Assembly: GCF_020166105.1 (NCBI RefSeq)
Contig: NZ_JAIUJY010000001.1
Location: 620,001-684,000, forward strand
Direction: 5' to 3'
From: Blastococcus sp. LR1
GTDB lineage: Bacteria > Actinomycetota > Actinomycetes > Mycobacteriales > Geodermatophilaceae
DNA: 64,000 nt
Part shown: in pieces, positions 1-9,481 of the stretch
Numbering within the stretch: position 1 is the stretch's first letter
Layout of the letters: every line of letters begins with the position of its first letter
Position numbers and translations under genes: made by a program
The notes under the pieces: model-generated
What the model was told of the DNA's origin: nothing
Database searches by the model: none
Seen by the model: only the letters and a program-made list of their open reading frames with translations

Positions 1-705
1 CCGCGCGGGCAGGCGACCAACCTCGAGTCCTACCTCTTCGGCGCCATCACCACGACCAGCGGCGGGGACCTCGCCGTCTTCGCCGCGATCACCCTCGCCG
101 TGCTGCTCGTCGTCGGCCTGCTGGGCCAGCGGCTCTACGCGGTGAGCGACGACGAGGAGTACGCCCGGGCCGTCGGCCTGCCGGTGCTGGCCCTCAACAT
201 CGTGCTCGCCGCCCTGGTCGCCTCCACCGTCGTGCTGTCGATGCGAGTGGTCGGCCTGCTGCTGATCAGCGCGCTCATGATCGTGCCCAGCGCGGTGGCG
301 CAGCTCGTGGCCCGCAGCTTCCGCCAGGCGCTCTACCTGGCGTGCAGCATCGGCCTGGTCGTCAGCGTCTCGGGGACCACGGCGTCGTACTACACGGGCA
401 CTCCGTCGGGCGGCACGATCGTGCTGCTGGCGATCGCCCTGTTCCTGGTCGTGGCCGCGGCCGTGGCGCTCCGCGAGGCGACCGCCCGCCGTCGGCACCG
501 CCGTCGGGGCGACGTCCACGCCGCCCACCCGCACGAGCACGGACCGGGCTGCGGTCATCCGGCCGTCCGGCACGGCGACCACGTGGACTACGACCACGAC
601 GGACACCTGCACGCGCCGCACCTGACCGGGACCGGCGTGCACTACGACGAGCACGGCACCGACTCCGCACCGGCGGACCGGGCCGCGACGGAGGGCGCCC
701 GATGA
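1..705 (+). CDS. znuB: Zinc/manganese ABC transporter permease, C-terminal part (5' truncated)
   Basis: The reading frame is open from base 1, so the start lies outside the window. The visible 234 residues hold about five hydrophobic helices, with a conserved permease stretch around LLLISALMIVPSAVAQL, as in the ABC-3 family that imports zinc or manganese with a binding protein and an ATPase. The last 60 residues form a His/Asp/Glu-rich tail with many HxH pairs, likely a cytoplasmic metal-binding extension. The stop overlaps the zur start by 4 nt (ATGA), so the two are translationally coupled. This points to zinc rather than manganese. Confidence 0.88.
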   Translation, partial: PRGQATNLESYLFGAITTTSGGDLAVFAAITLAVLLVVGLLGQRLYAVSDDEEYARAVGLPVLALNIVLAALVASTVVLSMRVVGLLLISALMIVPSAVAQLVARSFRQALYLACSIGLVVSVSGTTASYYTGTPSGGTIVLLAIALFLVVAAAVALREATARRRHRRRGDVHAAHPHEHGPGCGHPAVRHGDHVDYDHDGHLHAPHLTGTGVHYDEHGTDSAPADRAATEGAR

Positions 706-1124
706 GCGTGACGGAGCAGCCGGAGGGCGGCGCCCGCCGCCAGAGCCGGCAGCGGAGCGCGGTGCTCACGCTGCTCGACGAGCTGGACGGGTTCCGCAGC
801 GCGCAGGACCTGCACGCGCTGCTGCGCGAGCGCGGGGACTCCGTGGGCCTGGCGACGGTCTACCGGGCGCTGCAGGCGCTGGTGGACGACGGCCAGCTGG
901 ACGTGCTGCGCAGCCCGGACGGCGAGGCCGCGTACCGGCGCTGCTCCCCCAGCCACCACCACCACCTGGTCTGCCGCTCCTGTGGCCGGACGGTGGAGGT
1001 CGCCGATCCGCCGGTGGAGCGCTGGGCGGCACGCGTCGCCGCCGAGCACGGCTTCGTCGACGTCCAGCACGACGTCGAGGTGTTCGGCACCTGCGCCGTC
1101 TGCGCGGCCACCCGCCAGGGCTGA
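702..1124 (+). CDS. zur: Fur-family zinc uptake regulator
   Basis: 140 residues, the usual size for Fur/Zur. An N-terminal winged helix (about 15-80) is followed by the metal-binding dimerisation domain. The regulatory site region SHHHHLVC and two CxxC pairs (CRSCG near 90 and CAVCA near 132), which hold the structural zinc in this family, are visible. With zinc bound, Zur represses zinc importers. Its position as the last gene of a zinc permease operon, overlapping it by 4 nt, supports Zur over Fur or PerR. The start is the ATG in the ATGA overlap; a longer frame upstream is a shadow of the permease gene. Confidence 0.9.
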   Translation: MSVTEQPEGGARRQSRQRSAVLTLLDELDGFRSAQDLHALLRERGDSVGLATVYRALQALVDDGQLDVLRSPDGEAAYRRCSPSHHHHLVCRSCGRTVEVADPPVERWAARVAAEHGFVDVQHDVEVFGTCAVCAATRQG

Positions 1125-1130
1125 CCGCGG

Positions 1131-1913
1131 TCAGTTGAGCGCCCGCGTGCCGGGCGGCAGGACACCTCCGGCGACCATCTCGACGGCGGCATCCTGCAGC
1201 GCGGTGAGCGCGACCCGCTGGCTGAACGGGCCGGTGGACACCCGGGCGACACCCAGTTCCTGCATCTCGCGCGCCGGGAGCGAGGCGCCCGGCACGCTGA
1301 TCAGCGTCAGCTTGTTGCGACCCAGACCCTCGACGACCGCAGCGATCTCGTCGTGGTCGACCAGACGCGGCACGAAGACCACCGGCGCTCCGGCCTCCAG
1401 GAAGGCACGCCCGCGCCGGATCGCCTCGGCCACCAGCTCGCCGCGGTCGGCGCCCTCGGCGGCGCGGACGAAGGCGTCGGTGCGGGCGTTGAGCACGAAC
1501 TCCATCCCGGCGTCGCGACCGGCACGCACGACCGCCTCCACGGCGGCCACCGCCTCGTCCAGCGGCTTCATCTGGTCCTCGAGGTTCCCCCCGACGACCC
1601 CCATCCCGATGGCGCGGCGTGCCGTCTCGCCGGGGTCGCCGTAACCGGCCTCCATGTCCATGCTCACCGGCAGGTCCACGGCCGCGGCGATCCGCCCGAC
1701 CATGTCCAGGTGCAGGTCCAGAGGGATGTGCTCGCCGTCGGGGTAACCGAAGGTGGAGGCGATGCCGTGGCTCGCGGTGGCGAGGGCCCGGACGCCGTCG
1801 GTGGCGGCGACCACCTGGGCGGAGACGACGTCCCAGACGTTCGTCAGGACGAGGATCTCCGGGGCGGTGTGGAGATCGAGGAGAGCGCGGGCGCGCGCCG
1901 CGAGGTCGGTCAT
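1131..1913 (-). CDS. Isocitrate lyase/PEP mutase family protein
   Basis: 260 residues forming a TIM-barrel of the ICL/PEPM superfamily. Visible signatures are the metal-binding strand SMDMEAGYG, the LNARTDAF strand and the gating-loop region after GNLEDQ. Members cleave or rearrange C-C or P-C bonds in 2-oxo-acid-like substrates (2-methylisocitrate, oxaloacetate, phosphonopyruvate). The short length and absence of the KKCGH motif argue against glyoxylate-cycle isocitrate lyase. The true substrate cannot be read from sequence. The start is an ATG 53 nt below the deformylase stop. It converges on zur with only 6 nt between stops. Confidence 0.85.
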   Translation of the reverse strand: MTDLAARARALLDLHTAPEILVLTNVWDVVSAQVVAATDGVRALATASHGIASTFGYPDGEHIPLDLHLDMVGRIAAAVDLPVSMDMEAGYGDPGETARRAIGMGVVGGNLEDQMKPLDEAVAAVEAVVRAGRDAGMEFVLNARTDAFVRAAEGADRGELVAEAIRRGRAFLEAGAPVVFVPRLVDHDEIAAVVEGLGRNKLTLISVPGASLPAREMQELGVARVSTGPFSQRVALTALQDAAVEMVAGGVLPPGTRALN

Positions 1914-1960
1914 GCCCGCGACCGTACGGCCCCGGGAGCACCTCCGCGGCCGGGCATCGT

Positions 1961-2443
1961 TCAGCGGTCGCGCAGCGCCCGCAGGGCCGACTTCCGCGCC
2001 TCGCCGGTGAGCCGGTCGAGGAAGAGCTTGCCGTCGAGGTGGTCCACCTCGTGCTGCAGGCAGCGGGCCATGAGGCCGCTGCCCTCGACGCGCACCGGCT
2101 TGCCGTGCACGTCCACACCCTCGACGACGGCGTGCATCGCCCGCACGGTGGGCGCCCAGATCCCGGGCACCGAGAGGCAGCCCTCGTCGCCGTCCTGGGT
2201 CTCCTCGGAGACCTCGACCAGCCGGGGGTTCACCACGTGTCCGATGACGCCGTCGATGTTGTAGGAGAACGCCCGCAGACCCACGCCGATCTGGTTCGCC
2301 GCGAGGCCGGCCCGGCCGGGGTGGTCGACGGTCTCCAGCAGGTCGCGCACGAGGGCGGAGAGGTCGCGGTCGAAGGACCGCACCTCGTCGCACGGGGTGC
2401 GCAGGACGGGGTCACCGACTTCGCGGATGGGGCGGATGGTCAC
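1961..2443 (-). CDS. def: Peptide deformylase
   Basis: 160 residues, typical for bacterial deformylase, which removes the formyl group from nascent N-terminal methionine. All three family motifs are present: GLAANQIGV at 46-54, EGCLS at 87-91 (metal-ligand Cys) and QHEVDH at 130-135 (HExxH, two His ligands and the catalytic Glu). The cytoplasmic enzyme is iron- or zinc-dependent and ribosome-associated. The gene reads in the same direction as proB upstream, 30 nt from its stop. The call is secure. Confidence 0.95.
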   Translation of the reverse strand: MTIRPIREVGDPVLRTPCDEVRSFDRDLSALVRDLLETVDHPGRAGLAANQIGVGLRAFSYNIDGVIGHVVNPRLVEVSEETQDGDEGCLSVPGIWAPTVRAMHAVVEGVDVHGKPVRVEGSGLMARCLQHEVDHLDGKLFLDRLTGEARKSALRALRDR

Positions 2444-2473
2444 CCGCGCAGTCTCTCAGCCGCCCCCTGCGGG

Positions 2474-3613
2474 TCAGCGCAGGCGTCCGACCAGCACCAT
2501 CTCGTCGCGGTGCACGACCTCGCGGCGGTGCTCCGGCGGCAGGTCGCCGGTCTTGCGGCCGAGCAGCCCCGGCATCTCCCGCGCGTCATAGGCGACCAGC
2601 CCGCGGGCCACCACGGCGCCGTCGGGACCGACCAGCTCGACCGGGTCGTCGGCGAGGAACTCCCCCGTGACGCCGGTGATGCCAGCGGCCAGCAGCGAGG
2701 CGTGCCGCTCCCGCACGGCGGTCACCGCACCCTCGTCCAGGATCAGCCGGCCGCGCGGGCGGCTGGCGTAGCGCAGCCAGAACTGGCGGGCGCTGGGGCG
2801 CTTGCCCATGGCGGCGAACAGCGTGCCCACCCGCTCGCCGGCCAGCGCGCCGGCGGCCTGCGGTGTGGAGGTGACGACGACGGGCACCCCGGCGTGGGCG
2901 GCGATGAACGCGGCCTCCACCTTGGTGGCCATCCCGCCGGTGCCGACCCCGTTGCGGGTGGCCGACCCGAGCGTCACCGCCGCCAGGTCGGCCCGGTCCC
3001 GGACGGTGTCGACCAGCTGCGCCGGTCCGGTGCGCGGGTCGCCGTCGTAGACACCGTCGACGTCGGAGAGCAGCACCAGCGCCTCGGCGCGGGAGACGTG
3101 CGCGACCAGCGCGGCCAGCCGGTCGTTGTCGCCGAACCGGATCTCCTCGGTGGCCACCGTGTCGTTCTCGTTGACGACCGGCAGCACGCCCAGGTCCAGC
3201 AGCCGGTCGACCGTCTGCTGGGCGTTGCGGTAGTGGCTGCGGCGGGTCAGGTCGTCGGCGGTGAGCAGCACCTGGCCGACGGTGATCCCGTGCCGGGCGA
3301 AGGCGTCGGCGTAGGTCTGGACCAGCCGCAGCTGCCCGACGCTGGCCGCCGCCTGCGCGGTCGCGAGGTCCCGCGGGCGCCCGTCCAGGCCGAGCGGCGA
3401 GAGCCCGGCGGCGATGGCGCCCGAGGACACCAGCACCACCTCGCGACCCGAGGCCCGCACGGCCGCGAGGACGTCGACCAGCGCGGTCAGCCGCTCGACG
3501 TCCAGCCCACCGGGGAGGGTGGTCAGCGACGAGGAGCCGACCTTGACGACGACGCGGCCCGCACCGGCGATCTCCGGACGTGCGGGAACGGCGACGGGGG
3601 CCTGCGCGGTCAC
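2474..3613 (-). CDS. proB: Glutamate 5-kinase with PUA domain
   Basis: 379 residues. The amino-acid-kinase fold (about 20-265) begins with [11 protein letters not shown] and includes the ENDT substrate loop and GTGGMATK stretch. A C-terminal PUA domain (about 285-365) follows, as in the long form of ProB. It phosphorylates glutamate in the first step of proline synthesis, a step normally feedback-inhibited by proline. The GTG start overlaps the obgE stop by 4 nt, so it is the distal gene of the rplU-rpmA-obgE-proB operon, a common actinobacterial order. Confidence 0.95.
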   Translation of the reverse strand: MTAQAPVAVPARPEIAGAGRVVVKVGSSSLTTLPGGLDVERLTALVDVLAAVRASGREVVLVSSGAIAAGLSPLGLDGRPRDLATAQAAASVGQLRLVQTYADAFARHGITVGQVLLTADDLTRRSHYRNAQQTVDRLLDLGVLPVVNENDTVATEEIRFGDNDRLAALVAHVSRAEALVLLSDVDGVYDGDPRTGPAQLVDTVRDRADLAAVTLGSATRNGVGTGGMATKVEAAFIAAHAGVPVVVTSTPQAAGALAGERVGTLFAAMGKRPSARQFWLRYASRPRGRLILDEGAVTAVRERHASLLAAGITGVTGEFLADDPVELVGPDGAVVARGLVAYDAREMPGLLGRKTGDLPPEHRREVVHRDEMVLVGRLR

Positions 3614-5160
3614 CGCTCGCCGTCCACCAGCACGTCCGCTTCCTCGGTCACGCCCGCGTCGTCAGCCTCCTCGGCGAGACCGTCGACGGCCTCGAGATCC
3701 TCGTCGGTCCAGCCGTCGTCACTCACCTCGAACGGCATCCGGCGGGCCTGCTTGGCGGCCAGCCGCTCGGCGGCGCCGATCCGGTTGTTGTCCTCGAGGC
3801 GGTTGTCCGTGCCTCGACCACCCAGGCCGGCTGCCTCCTCGATGGTGAGGCTGCCCGCGGGCAGGGTGGGCGACCAGTCGAAGGTGACGCCACCGATGGT
3901 GACGGCGTCGCCCTCGCGGGCGCCGGCCTTGGCCAGCTGGTCCTCGACGCCGAGCCGGTTGAGCCGGTCGGCGAGGAAGCCGACGGCCTCGTCGTTGGTG
4001 AAGTCGGTCTGGCGCACCCAGCGCTCGGGCTTGACGCCGCGGACCACGAAGCCACCCGCGTAGTCGGGGTCGGGCTCCACGGTGAAACCGGAGTCGTCGA
4101 CCGCACGCGGGGTCAGCGTGATGCGCACGGGCTCCGGCGCGGGCAGCGAGGCGCGGTGCTCCTCGACGGCGGCGGCCATGGCGTAGCCGAACGCGCTCAG
4201 CCCCTCCCCCGTCACTGCGCTGATCGGGAAGACCGCCAGGCCGCGGGCCTCGAGCGTCTCGCGGACCAGGTCGACCAGCTCGCGGGCGTCGGGCACGTCG
4301 ATCTTGTTGAGGACGGCGATCCGCAGCCGGCCGACGAGGTCGAGCTCGTCGCCGCCGTACTCGGCCAGCTCGTGCTCGAGCGCCGCGATGTCGGTCTCGG
4401 GGTCGCGGCCGGGCTCCATCGTCGCCATGTCGATGACGTGCACCAGGACGGCGCAGCGCTCGACGTGGCGCAGGAACTGCACGCCCAGGCCCTTGCCGGT
4501 GGAGGCGCCGGGGATCAGGCCCGGGACGTCGGCCATCGTGTAGACGGTGTCGCCGGAGCGGATCACGCCGAGGTTGGGCACCAGCGTGGTGAACGGGTAG
4601 TCGGCGATCTTCGGCCGGGCCGCGGACATCGACGCGACCAGCGACGACTTGCCGGCCGAGGGGAACCCGACCAGGCCGACGTCGGCGATGCTCTTCAGCT
4701 CGAAGACGGCGTCGAGCTCCTCGCCGGGCTCGCCGAGCAGGGCGAAGCCGGGTGCCTTGCGGCGGGAGTTGGCCAAGGCGGCGTTGCCGAGCCCGCCCTT
4801 GCCGCCGTGCGCCAGGACGACGCGGGTGCCGGCGCCCATGAGGTCGGCGATGACGCGCCCGCCCGCGCTGACGACGGTGCCCTCGGGAACCCGCAGCACG
4901 CGGTCCTCACCGCGGGCGCCGTGCCGGTTGCTGCCGGCGCCGGGGCGGCCGTTGGCGGCCTTCTGGTGCGGCCGGTGGTGGAAGTCCAGCAGCGTGTGCA
5001 CGCTGGGATCGACCTCGAGGACGACGTCGCCGCCGTCCCCTCCGTTGCCTCCGTCGGGACCACCGAGCGGCTTGAACTTCTCGCGGTGCACCGATGACAC
5101 GCCGTGCCCGCCGTTACCGGCGGCGACGTGGATGGTGACGCGATCGACGAATGCGGCCAT
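3610..5160 (-). CDS. obgE: Obg/CgtA family GTPase
   Basis: 516 residues. An N-terminal glycine-rich Obg fold (1-158) precedes a G domain with P-loop GFPSAGKSS (165-173), DVPGLI (211-216), NKID (285-288) and SAV. A C-terminal OCT domain (about 355-430) and an acidic tail follow. Obg is a ribosome-associated GTPase acting in 50S maturation and the stringent response. The acidic extension after the OCT domain is usual in actinobacteria. The gene follows rpmA after a strong hairpin, so transcription into obgE may be attenuated there. Confidence 0.96.
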   Translation of the reverse strand: MAAFVDRVTIHVAAGNGGHGVSSVHREKFKPLGGPDGGNGGDGGDVVLEVDPSVHTLLDFHHRPHQKAANGRPGAGSNRHGARGEDRVLRVPEGTVVSAGGRVIADLMGAGTRVVLAHGGKGGLGNAALANSRRKAPGFALLGEPGEELDAVFELKSIADVGLVGFPSAGKSSLVASMSAARPKIADYPFTTLVPNLGVIRSGDTVYTMADVPGLIPGASTGKGLGVQFLRHVERCAVLVHVIDMATMEPGRDPETDIAALEHELAEYGGDELDLVGRLRIAVLNKIDVPDARELVDLVRETLEARGLAVFPISAVTGEGLSAFGYAMAAAVEEHRASLPAPEPVRITLTPRAVDDSGFTVEPDPDYAGGFVVRGVKPERWVRQTDFTNDEAVGFLADRLNRLGVEDQLAKAGAREGDAVTIGGVTFDWSPTLPAGSLTIEEAAGLGGRGTDNRLEDNNRIGAAERLAAKQARRMPFEVSDDGWTDEDLEAVDGLAEEADDAGVTEEADVLVDGER

Positions 5161-5182
5161 GTGTCAGCTACTCCAGAAACGC

Positions 5183-5216
5183 CTCGAGCGCACGGGCCTC
5201 AGCCCGTGCGCTCGAG
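5183..5216 (-). terminator. Strong hairpin between rpmA and obgE
   Basis: A perfect 15-bp inverted repeat (CTCGAGCGCACGGGC and its complement) with a 4-nt loop lies between the rpmA stop and the obgE start. There is no clear U-run. It probably acts as a partial terminator or an mRNA-processing/stability element that lowers obgE-proB expression relative to the ribosomal protein genes. Confidence 0.75.
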
Positions 5217-5234
5217 AGCGGATCGTTCGAGTGC

Positions 5235-5492
5235 TCAGGCCTCGACCGCAGCGATGGAGATGGTCTTGCGACCCCGTCGCGTGCCGAACGTGACCGCACC
5301 GGCCGCGAGCGCGAACAGCGTGTCGTCGCTGCCGCGACCGACACCCAGGCCCGGGTGGAAGTGGGTCCCGCGCTGGCGGACGATGATCTCGCCGGCCTTC
5401 ACCACCTGACCACCGAAGCGCTTCACGCCGAGGCGCTGCGCGTTCGAGTCGCGACCGTTGCGGGACGACGATGCGCCCTTCTTGTGTGCCAT
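5235..5492 (-). CDS. rpmA: 50S ribosomal protein L27
   Basis: 85 residues, full length. It begins [20 protein letters not shown], the diagnostic L27 N-terminus, and continues with the conserved [17 protein letters not shown] core. The flexible N-terminal arm reaches toward the peptidyl-transferase centre. No N-terminal cleavage extension of the Firmicutes type is present. It sits 7 nt after rplU. Confidence 0.97.
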   Translation of the reverse strand: MAHKKGASSSRNGRDSNAQRLGVKRFGGQVVKAGEIIVRQRGTHFHPGLGVGRGSDDTLFALAAGAVTFGTRRGRKTISIAAVEA

Positions 5493-5499
5493 GTCGAGG

Positions 5500-5811
5500 T
5501 CAGCCCTTCGAGATGTCGCGGACCACGACGCTGGTCAGGGGCTGACGGTGCCCCTGCCGCTTGTGGTACCCGGTCTTGTTCTTGAACTTGTGGATGTGGA
5601 TCTTCGGGCCCTTGCCGTGCTCGACGATCTCACCGGTCACGGTCACCTTGGCCAGGGCCGCCGCGTCGCTGGTGACGGTCTCGCCGTCGACCAGGAGGAT
5701 GGCCGGGAGAGCGACCTTGTCGCCCGCCGCACCAGCAAGCCGGTTGATCGTGAACGTGTCGCCCACGGCCACCTTGTGCTGGCTGCCGCCGGCCTTCACC
5801 ACTGCGTACAC
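5500..5811 (-). CDS. rplU: 50S ribosomal protein L21
   Basis: 103 residues from the GTG at 5811, matching the normal L21 length and the usual start [14 protein letters not shown]. The conserved [18 protein letters not shown] segment near the C-terminus binds 23S rRNA. An upstream frame open to 5946 was rejected: AGGAG lies 6 nt before this GTG and the extra residues match no L21. It is the first gene of the rplU-rpmA-obgE-proB operon. Confidence 0.96.
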   Translation of the reverse strand: MYAVVKAGGSQHKVAVGDTFTINRLAGAAGDKVALPAILLVDGETVTSDAAALAKVTVTGEIVEHGKGPKIHIHKFKNKTGYHKRQGHRQPLTSVVVRDISKG

Positions 5812-5927
5812 CACTGACTCCTCGTTTTGCTTCGTCACGTCAAGCTCTGTGTCCGGCGCGCACGACCGGGGGGCGCCGGGTGCTTGGACGGAGCTGCGCA
5901 CGCCGACCCGGCGGCACCCGAAAGCGC

Positions 5928-5983
5928 CTGCGCGGGGGCGCAGCAACCCGTCCAGCGTACCCGAGCCGTCCCCGGCCGGTCGA
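5928..5983 (-). promoter_or_regulatory. Candidate promoter and leader hairpin of the rplU operon
   Basis: On the minus strand a possible -35 TCGACC (5978-5983) is followed after 18 nt by TACGCT (5954-5959). Just downstream lies a 6-bp hairpin CTGCGC/GCGCAG (5928-5943). The leader to the rplU start would be about 135 nt, long enough for ribosomal-protein autoregulation. Only the sequence elements are seen; promoter activity is inferred. Confidence 0.35.
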
Positions 5984-6021
5984 CGCGCCCCGGCTGTGGT
6001 CCTGCTGACCCGGTCCTTCTC

Positions 6022-9000
6022 CTAGGCCGGCGGTCCGGCGGGGCGGCTGGCCGCCCGCCGACGACGCGGACGGGTCGCCACGACGGGCGCCTCGTCCTCG
6101 TCCACCGCCGGGGCCACGGAGGCCTCGGCGCCGGCGTCGGAGCTGTGGGCGACCCCGTCGGGGGTCACGTCGGCAGCCGTCGTCGCCGGGGTGATCGGCA
6201 TCGCGTCCTGCTCCGGCGCCTCCACCATCGCGACCTCGCCGGCGGGCAGCACGTCGTCGAACCCGGTCTCCTCGACCGGCGCGGGCGCCACATCGGGAAG
6301 GGGCTCGGCGGCGGGCGCGACAGGCTCGATCGCCGTCACCGGCGGAGCGACGTCCTCCACGGTCTCCGCGGAGCCGTCGGCGGTCGGCTCGGCCGGCGCC
6401 TCGTCCTCGGCACGGACCCCGGCGAGCACGGCGGCGTCCTCGGCCACGCGGTCCTCCCCCGACTGGCCACGGTTGCGACGGCCACGGTTCCGGCGGCCGC
6501 TGCGCGTGCCCTCGGGCTGCTCGGTGTCCTGCTCCGGAGCGGCCGTGGCGGGAGCGTCGGCGCTCTCGTCGGTCGCCGGCTCCGAGGCTGCGTCCTTGCC
6601 GCCGTCGCGGGACTGGTCCCGGCCGCCGCGGTTCCGGCCGCCGGAGTCCTTGTTGCCCGAGTCCTTGCCGCCGCCGCCGCCGGAGTTGCCACCACCGGAG
6701 TTGCCGCCGCCGGAGTTGCCGCCGGACTCCTTGCCGCCGCCGCCACCGTTCCCGCGGCGCTTCTCGTCCACCGGGTCGGTGCTCACGATGATCCCGCGCC
6801 CGCGGCAGTGCTCGCAGTTCTCCGAGAAGACCTCGAGCAGACCCTGGCCGACGCGTTTGCGGGTCATCTGGACCAGGCCCAGCGAGGTGACCTCGGCGAC
6901 CTGGTGCTTCGTGCGGTCCCGGCCGAGGCACTCGGTGAGCCGCCGCAGCACGAGGTCGCGGTTGCTCTCGAGGACCATGTCGATGAAGTCGATGACGATG
7001 ATGCCGCCGATGTCGCGCAGCCGGAGCTGGCGGACGATCTCCTCCGCCGCCTCCATGTTGTTGCGCGTGACGGTCTGCTCGAGGTTGCCGCCGGAGCCGG
7101 TGAACTTGCCGGTGTTGACGTCGACCACGGTCATGGCCTCGGTGCGGTCGATCACCAGCGAGCCACCCGAGGGCAGCCACACCTTGCGGTCGAGCGCCTT
7201 CGCCAGCTGCTCGTCGATGCGCAGGTCGTGGAAGACGTCGCCCTGGCCGGTGTACCGGCTCAGCCGCTGGGTGAGCTCGGGGCTGACGTGCGCGACGTAG
7301 GCCTCGACGGTGTCCCACGCGTCGTCGCCCTGGACGACCAGATCCTTGAAGTCCTCGTTGAAGACGTCGCGGATGACGCGGATCGCCAGGTCGGGCTCGC
7401 CGTAGAGCAGGGTCGGCGCGCTCGAGGTCGACTCCGACTTCTGCTTGATGACCTCCCACTGCGCGGTCAGCCGGTTGACGTCGCGGGTGAGCTCCTCCTC
7501 CGAGGCGCCCTCCGCCGCGGTCCGGATGATGACGCCGGCGTCCTCGGGGACGATCCGCTTGAGGATGTCCTTGAGCCGCTGGCGCTCGGTGTCGGGCAGC
7601 TTGCGGCTGATCCCGGTCATCGAGCCACCGGGCACGTAGACCAGGAAGCGGCCGGGCAGGTTGATCTGCTGGGTCAGCCGGGCGCCCTTGTGGCCGATCG
7701 GGTCCTTGGTGACCTGGACCAGGATCTTGTCGCCGGACTTGAAGGCGGTCTCGATCGAGCGCTGCTTGCCGGAGAGGCCGGCGGCGTCCCAGTTGACCTC
7801 GCCGGCGTACAGGACGGCGTTGCGGCCCTTGCCGATGTCGACGAACGCCGCCTCCATGCTGGGCAGCACGTTCTGCACCCGGCCGAGGTAGACGTTGCCG
7901 GCGAACGACGTCGCCTGCGCCTGGGTCACGTAGTGCTCGACGAGCACGTCGTCCTCGAGGACGGCGATCTGGGTCCGCTCGCCGCGCTGCCGGATGACCA
8001 TCTTGCGGTCCACGGCCTCGCGCCGGGCGAGGAACTCCGACTCGGTCAGGATCGGCTGGCGACGGCGACCGGTGTCCCGGCCGTCCCGGCGGCGCTGGCG
8101 CTTGGCCTCGAGCCGGGTGGAGCCGGTGATGCCGCGGACGTCGTCGTCGCTGGTGGCGCGGCCGTTGCGGCCGGCGCGCTCGGGACGGTCGTCGTCCTCG
8201 CCGTCGTCGGAGGAGTCCTCACCGGAGGCACTGCCGCTGCGACGGCGACGGCGGCGACGCCGGCGCGTGCTCGAGCCGCCGGTGGAGTCGTCGCCCTCGG
8301 TGTCCTCGTCGGAGTCGGTCGACTCCTCGGCGCCCTCGGCGTCGTCGTCCTCGTCGGACTCGGTGTCGGCGGGGCGCTCGTCGGTCTCGTCGTCGGAGTC
8401 CGCGGAGTCCTCACCGCTGCGTCCGCGACCGCGGCCACGACGGCCGCGGCGACGGCGCCGGCTGCCCGCGGAGCCGCCGTCCTCGCGGTCCTCGCCGGAG
8501 TCACGGTCCTCGGCGTCGTCGTCCTGCTCCTCGTCGACGACCTCGACCTCGGCCTCGGGCTGCTCCTCGGCCGGACGGCGACCGCGCGAGCGGCTCCGGC
8601 GGCTGCGGGGCGCCTCGACGGCGGCCTCGTCCCGGTCGTCGTCGCGGGTGTCGGCGACCTCGTCCACGACCTCGGGGTCGGGCGACTCGGCGGGGCGACG
8701 GCTGCGACGCCGGGGCGCCGGGGCCTCGGCGGGCGGTGCCACGAAGCTGATGAAGGCCGGAGCCGCGGCCACAGGGGCCGGCGGGGCCACCGGCTCGACG
8801 GAGTCCGGGTCGGGCGCGGCGACCGGACGGGTGGCCCGCCGGCGGGGACGGGCGACGACGGCGGTGGGCTCGGGCGAGCTGAACTGCGCGCCGAACGGCG
8901 AACCGACGTGCTCGTCGGTCTCCTCGGCCGCCGCCGGGGGCGGCGTCACGACGGCCTGAACGGCGTCCTCGGCCTCGGTCGGCTCCTCGGGAACGGCATC

Positions 9001-9138
9001 CTCGTCGGGCGCGCCCTCCTCGCGGGTGGCCGGCATCCCGGTCGCCTCGGCCTCGGCCGGCTGCGGGGTGTCCGCCGGGAAGCCGGCCCCCGAGTCGGTC
9101 GTGTCGGTCTCGCTGGGGGTGTGGTCGGTGTCAGCCAC
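6022..9138 (-). CDS. rne: Ribonuclease E/G family endoribonuclease
   Basis: 1038 residues from the GTG at 9138, which has AGGAGG upstream; a frame extending to 9234 adds no recognisable sequence. Residues 1-375 are a low-complexity arm of acidic runs alternating with arginine clusters, including nine consecutive Arg near 292-300. An S1-like RNA-binding domain (about 400-480) and the catalytic core follow. The core has Asp673 in VVDVNTG, Asp717 in VIDFID and the zinc-link cysteines CEHC (775-778). The C-terminal arm is Gly/Asn/Arg-rich, then Ala/Pro/Glu-rich. It initiates mRNA decay and rRNA processing; the arms probably scaffold a degradosome. Confidence 0.95.
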   Translation of the reverse strand: MADTDHTPSETDTTDSGAGFPADTPQPAEAEATGMPATREEGAPDEDAVPEEPTEAEDAVQAVVTPPPAAAEETDEHVGSPFGAQFSSPEPTAVVARPRRRATRPVAAPDPDSVEPVAPPAPVAAAPAFISFVAPPAEAPAPRRRSRRPAESPDPEVVDEVADTRDDDRDEAAVEAPRSRRSRSRGRRPAEEQPEAEVEVVDEEQDDDAEDRDSGEDREDGGSAGSRRRRRGRRGRGRGRSGEDSADSDDETDERPADTESDEDDDAEGAEESTDSDEDTEGDDSTGGSSTRRRRRRRRRSGSASGEDSSDDGEDDDRPERAGRNGRATSDDDVRGITGSTRLEAKRQRRRDGRDTGRRRQPILTESEFLARREAVDRKMVIRQRGERTQIAVLEDDVLVEHYVTQAQATSFAGNVYLGRVQNVLPSMEAAFVDIGKGRNAVLYAGEVNWDAAGLSGKQRSIETAFKSGDKILVQVTKDPIGHKGARLTQQINLPGRFLVYVPGGSMTGISRKLPDTERQRLKDILKRIVPEDAGVIIRTAAEGASEEELTRDVNRLTAQWEVIKQKSESTSSAPTLLYGEPDLAIRVIRDVFNEDFKDLVVQGDDAWDTVEAYVAHVSPELTQRLSRYTGQGDVFHDLRIDEQLAKALDRKVWLPSGGSLVIDRTEAMTVVDVNTGKFTGSGGNLEQTVTRNNMEAAEEIVRQLRLRDIGGIIVIDFIDMVLESNRDLVLRRLTECLGRDRTKHQVAEVTSLGLVQMTRKRVGQGLLEVFSENCEHCRGRGIIVSTDPVDEKRRGNGGGGGKESGGNSGGGNSGGGNSGGGGGKDSGNKDSGGRNRGGRDQSRDGGKDAASEPATDESADAPATAAPEQDTEQPEGTRSGRRNRGRRNRGQSGEDRVAEDAAVLAGVRAEDEAPAEPTADGSAETVEDVAPPVTAIEPVAPAAEPLPDVAPAPVEETGFDDVLPAGEVAMVEAPEQDAMPITPATTAADVTPDGVAHSSDAGAEASVAPAVDEDEAPVVATRPRRRRAASRPAGPPA

Positions 9139-9481
9139 GAGGGCTCTCGCCTCCTGTGTGGTGCTCCCGGGCGCCGATCCGTGAGGACTGGCGGCCGCGC
9201 AGGAACACGGGTTGGGCGGAACGAGCCGTCGCACGGGGTACGGCGGGGGTGGCTCGTCCTGCGGAAGTCTGATGTCGATCGCCGCGCGACGGTTGCCGCG
9301 GCGGAGACCGCAGTGCTGTGGTGCGCGTCCCGGCAGGGCCGGGGCGATGGTGCTGGTCTTCGGTGGTTCGAGTCTTCGGTGGAGCAGGGTCTGCGTGGTC
9401 CGGACCGGCTGGCCCGGATCGGTGCGTCACGCCTGGCAGCCGTGGCGCTCGACGGCGCCCGGCCTCCGGGGACCCACCTGG
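9139..9481. other. Intergenic stretch upstream of rne
   Basis: These 343 bases lie between the rne start and the stop of the DUF2344 gene, both read leftward. The part nearest rne must hold its promoter and leader, as rne levels are usually set in a long 5' leader. I see the AGGAGG ribosome site for rne but no clear promoter hexamers, and no convincing gene in either strand. Confidence 0.4.

Noticed and set aside
1619-4063. An 814-codon plus-strand frame
   Set aside because: It is antisense to peptide deformylase, proB and obgE, all of which have clear motifs.
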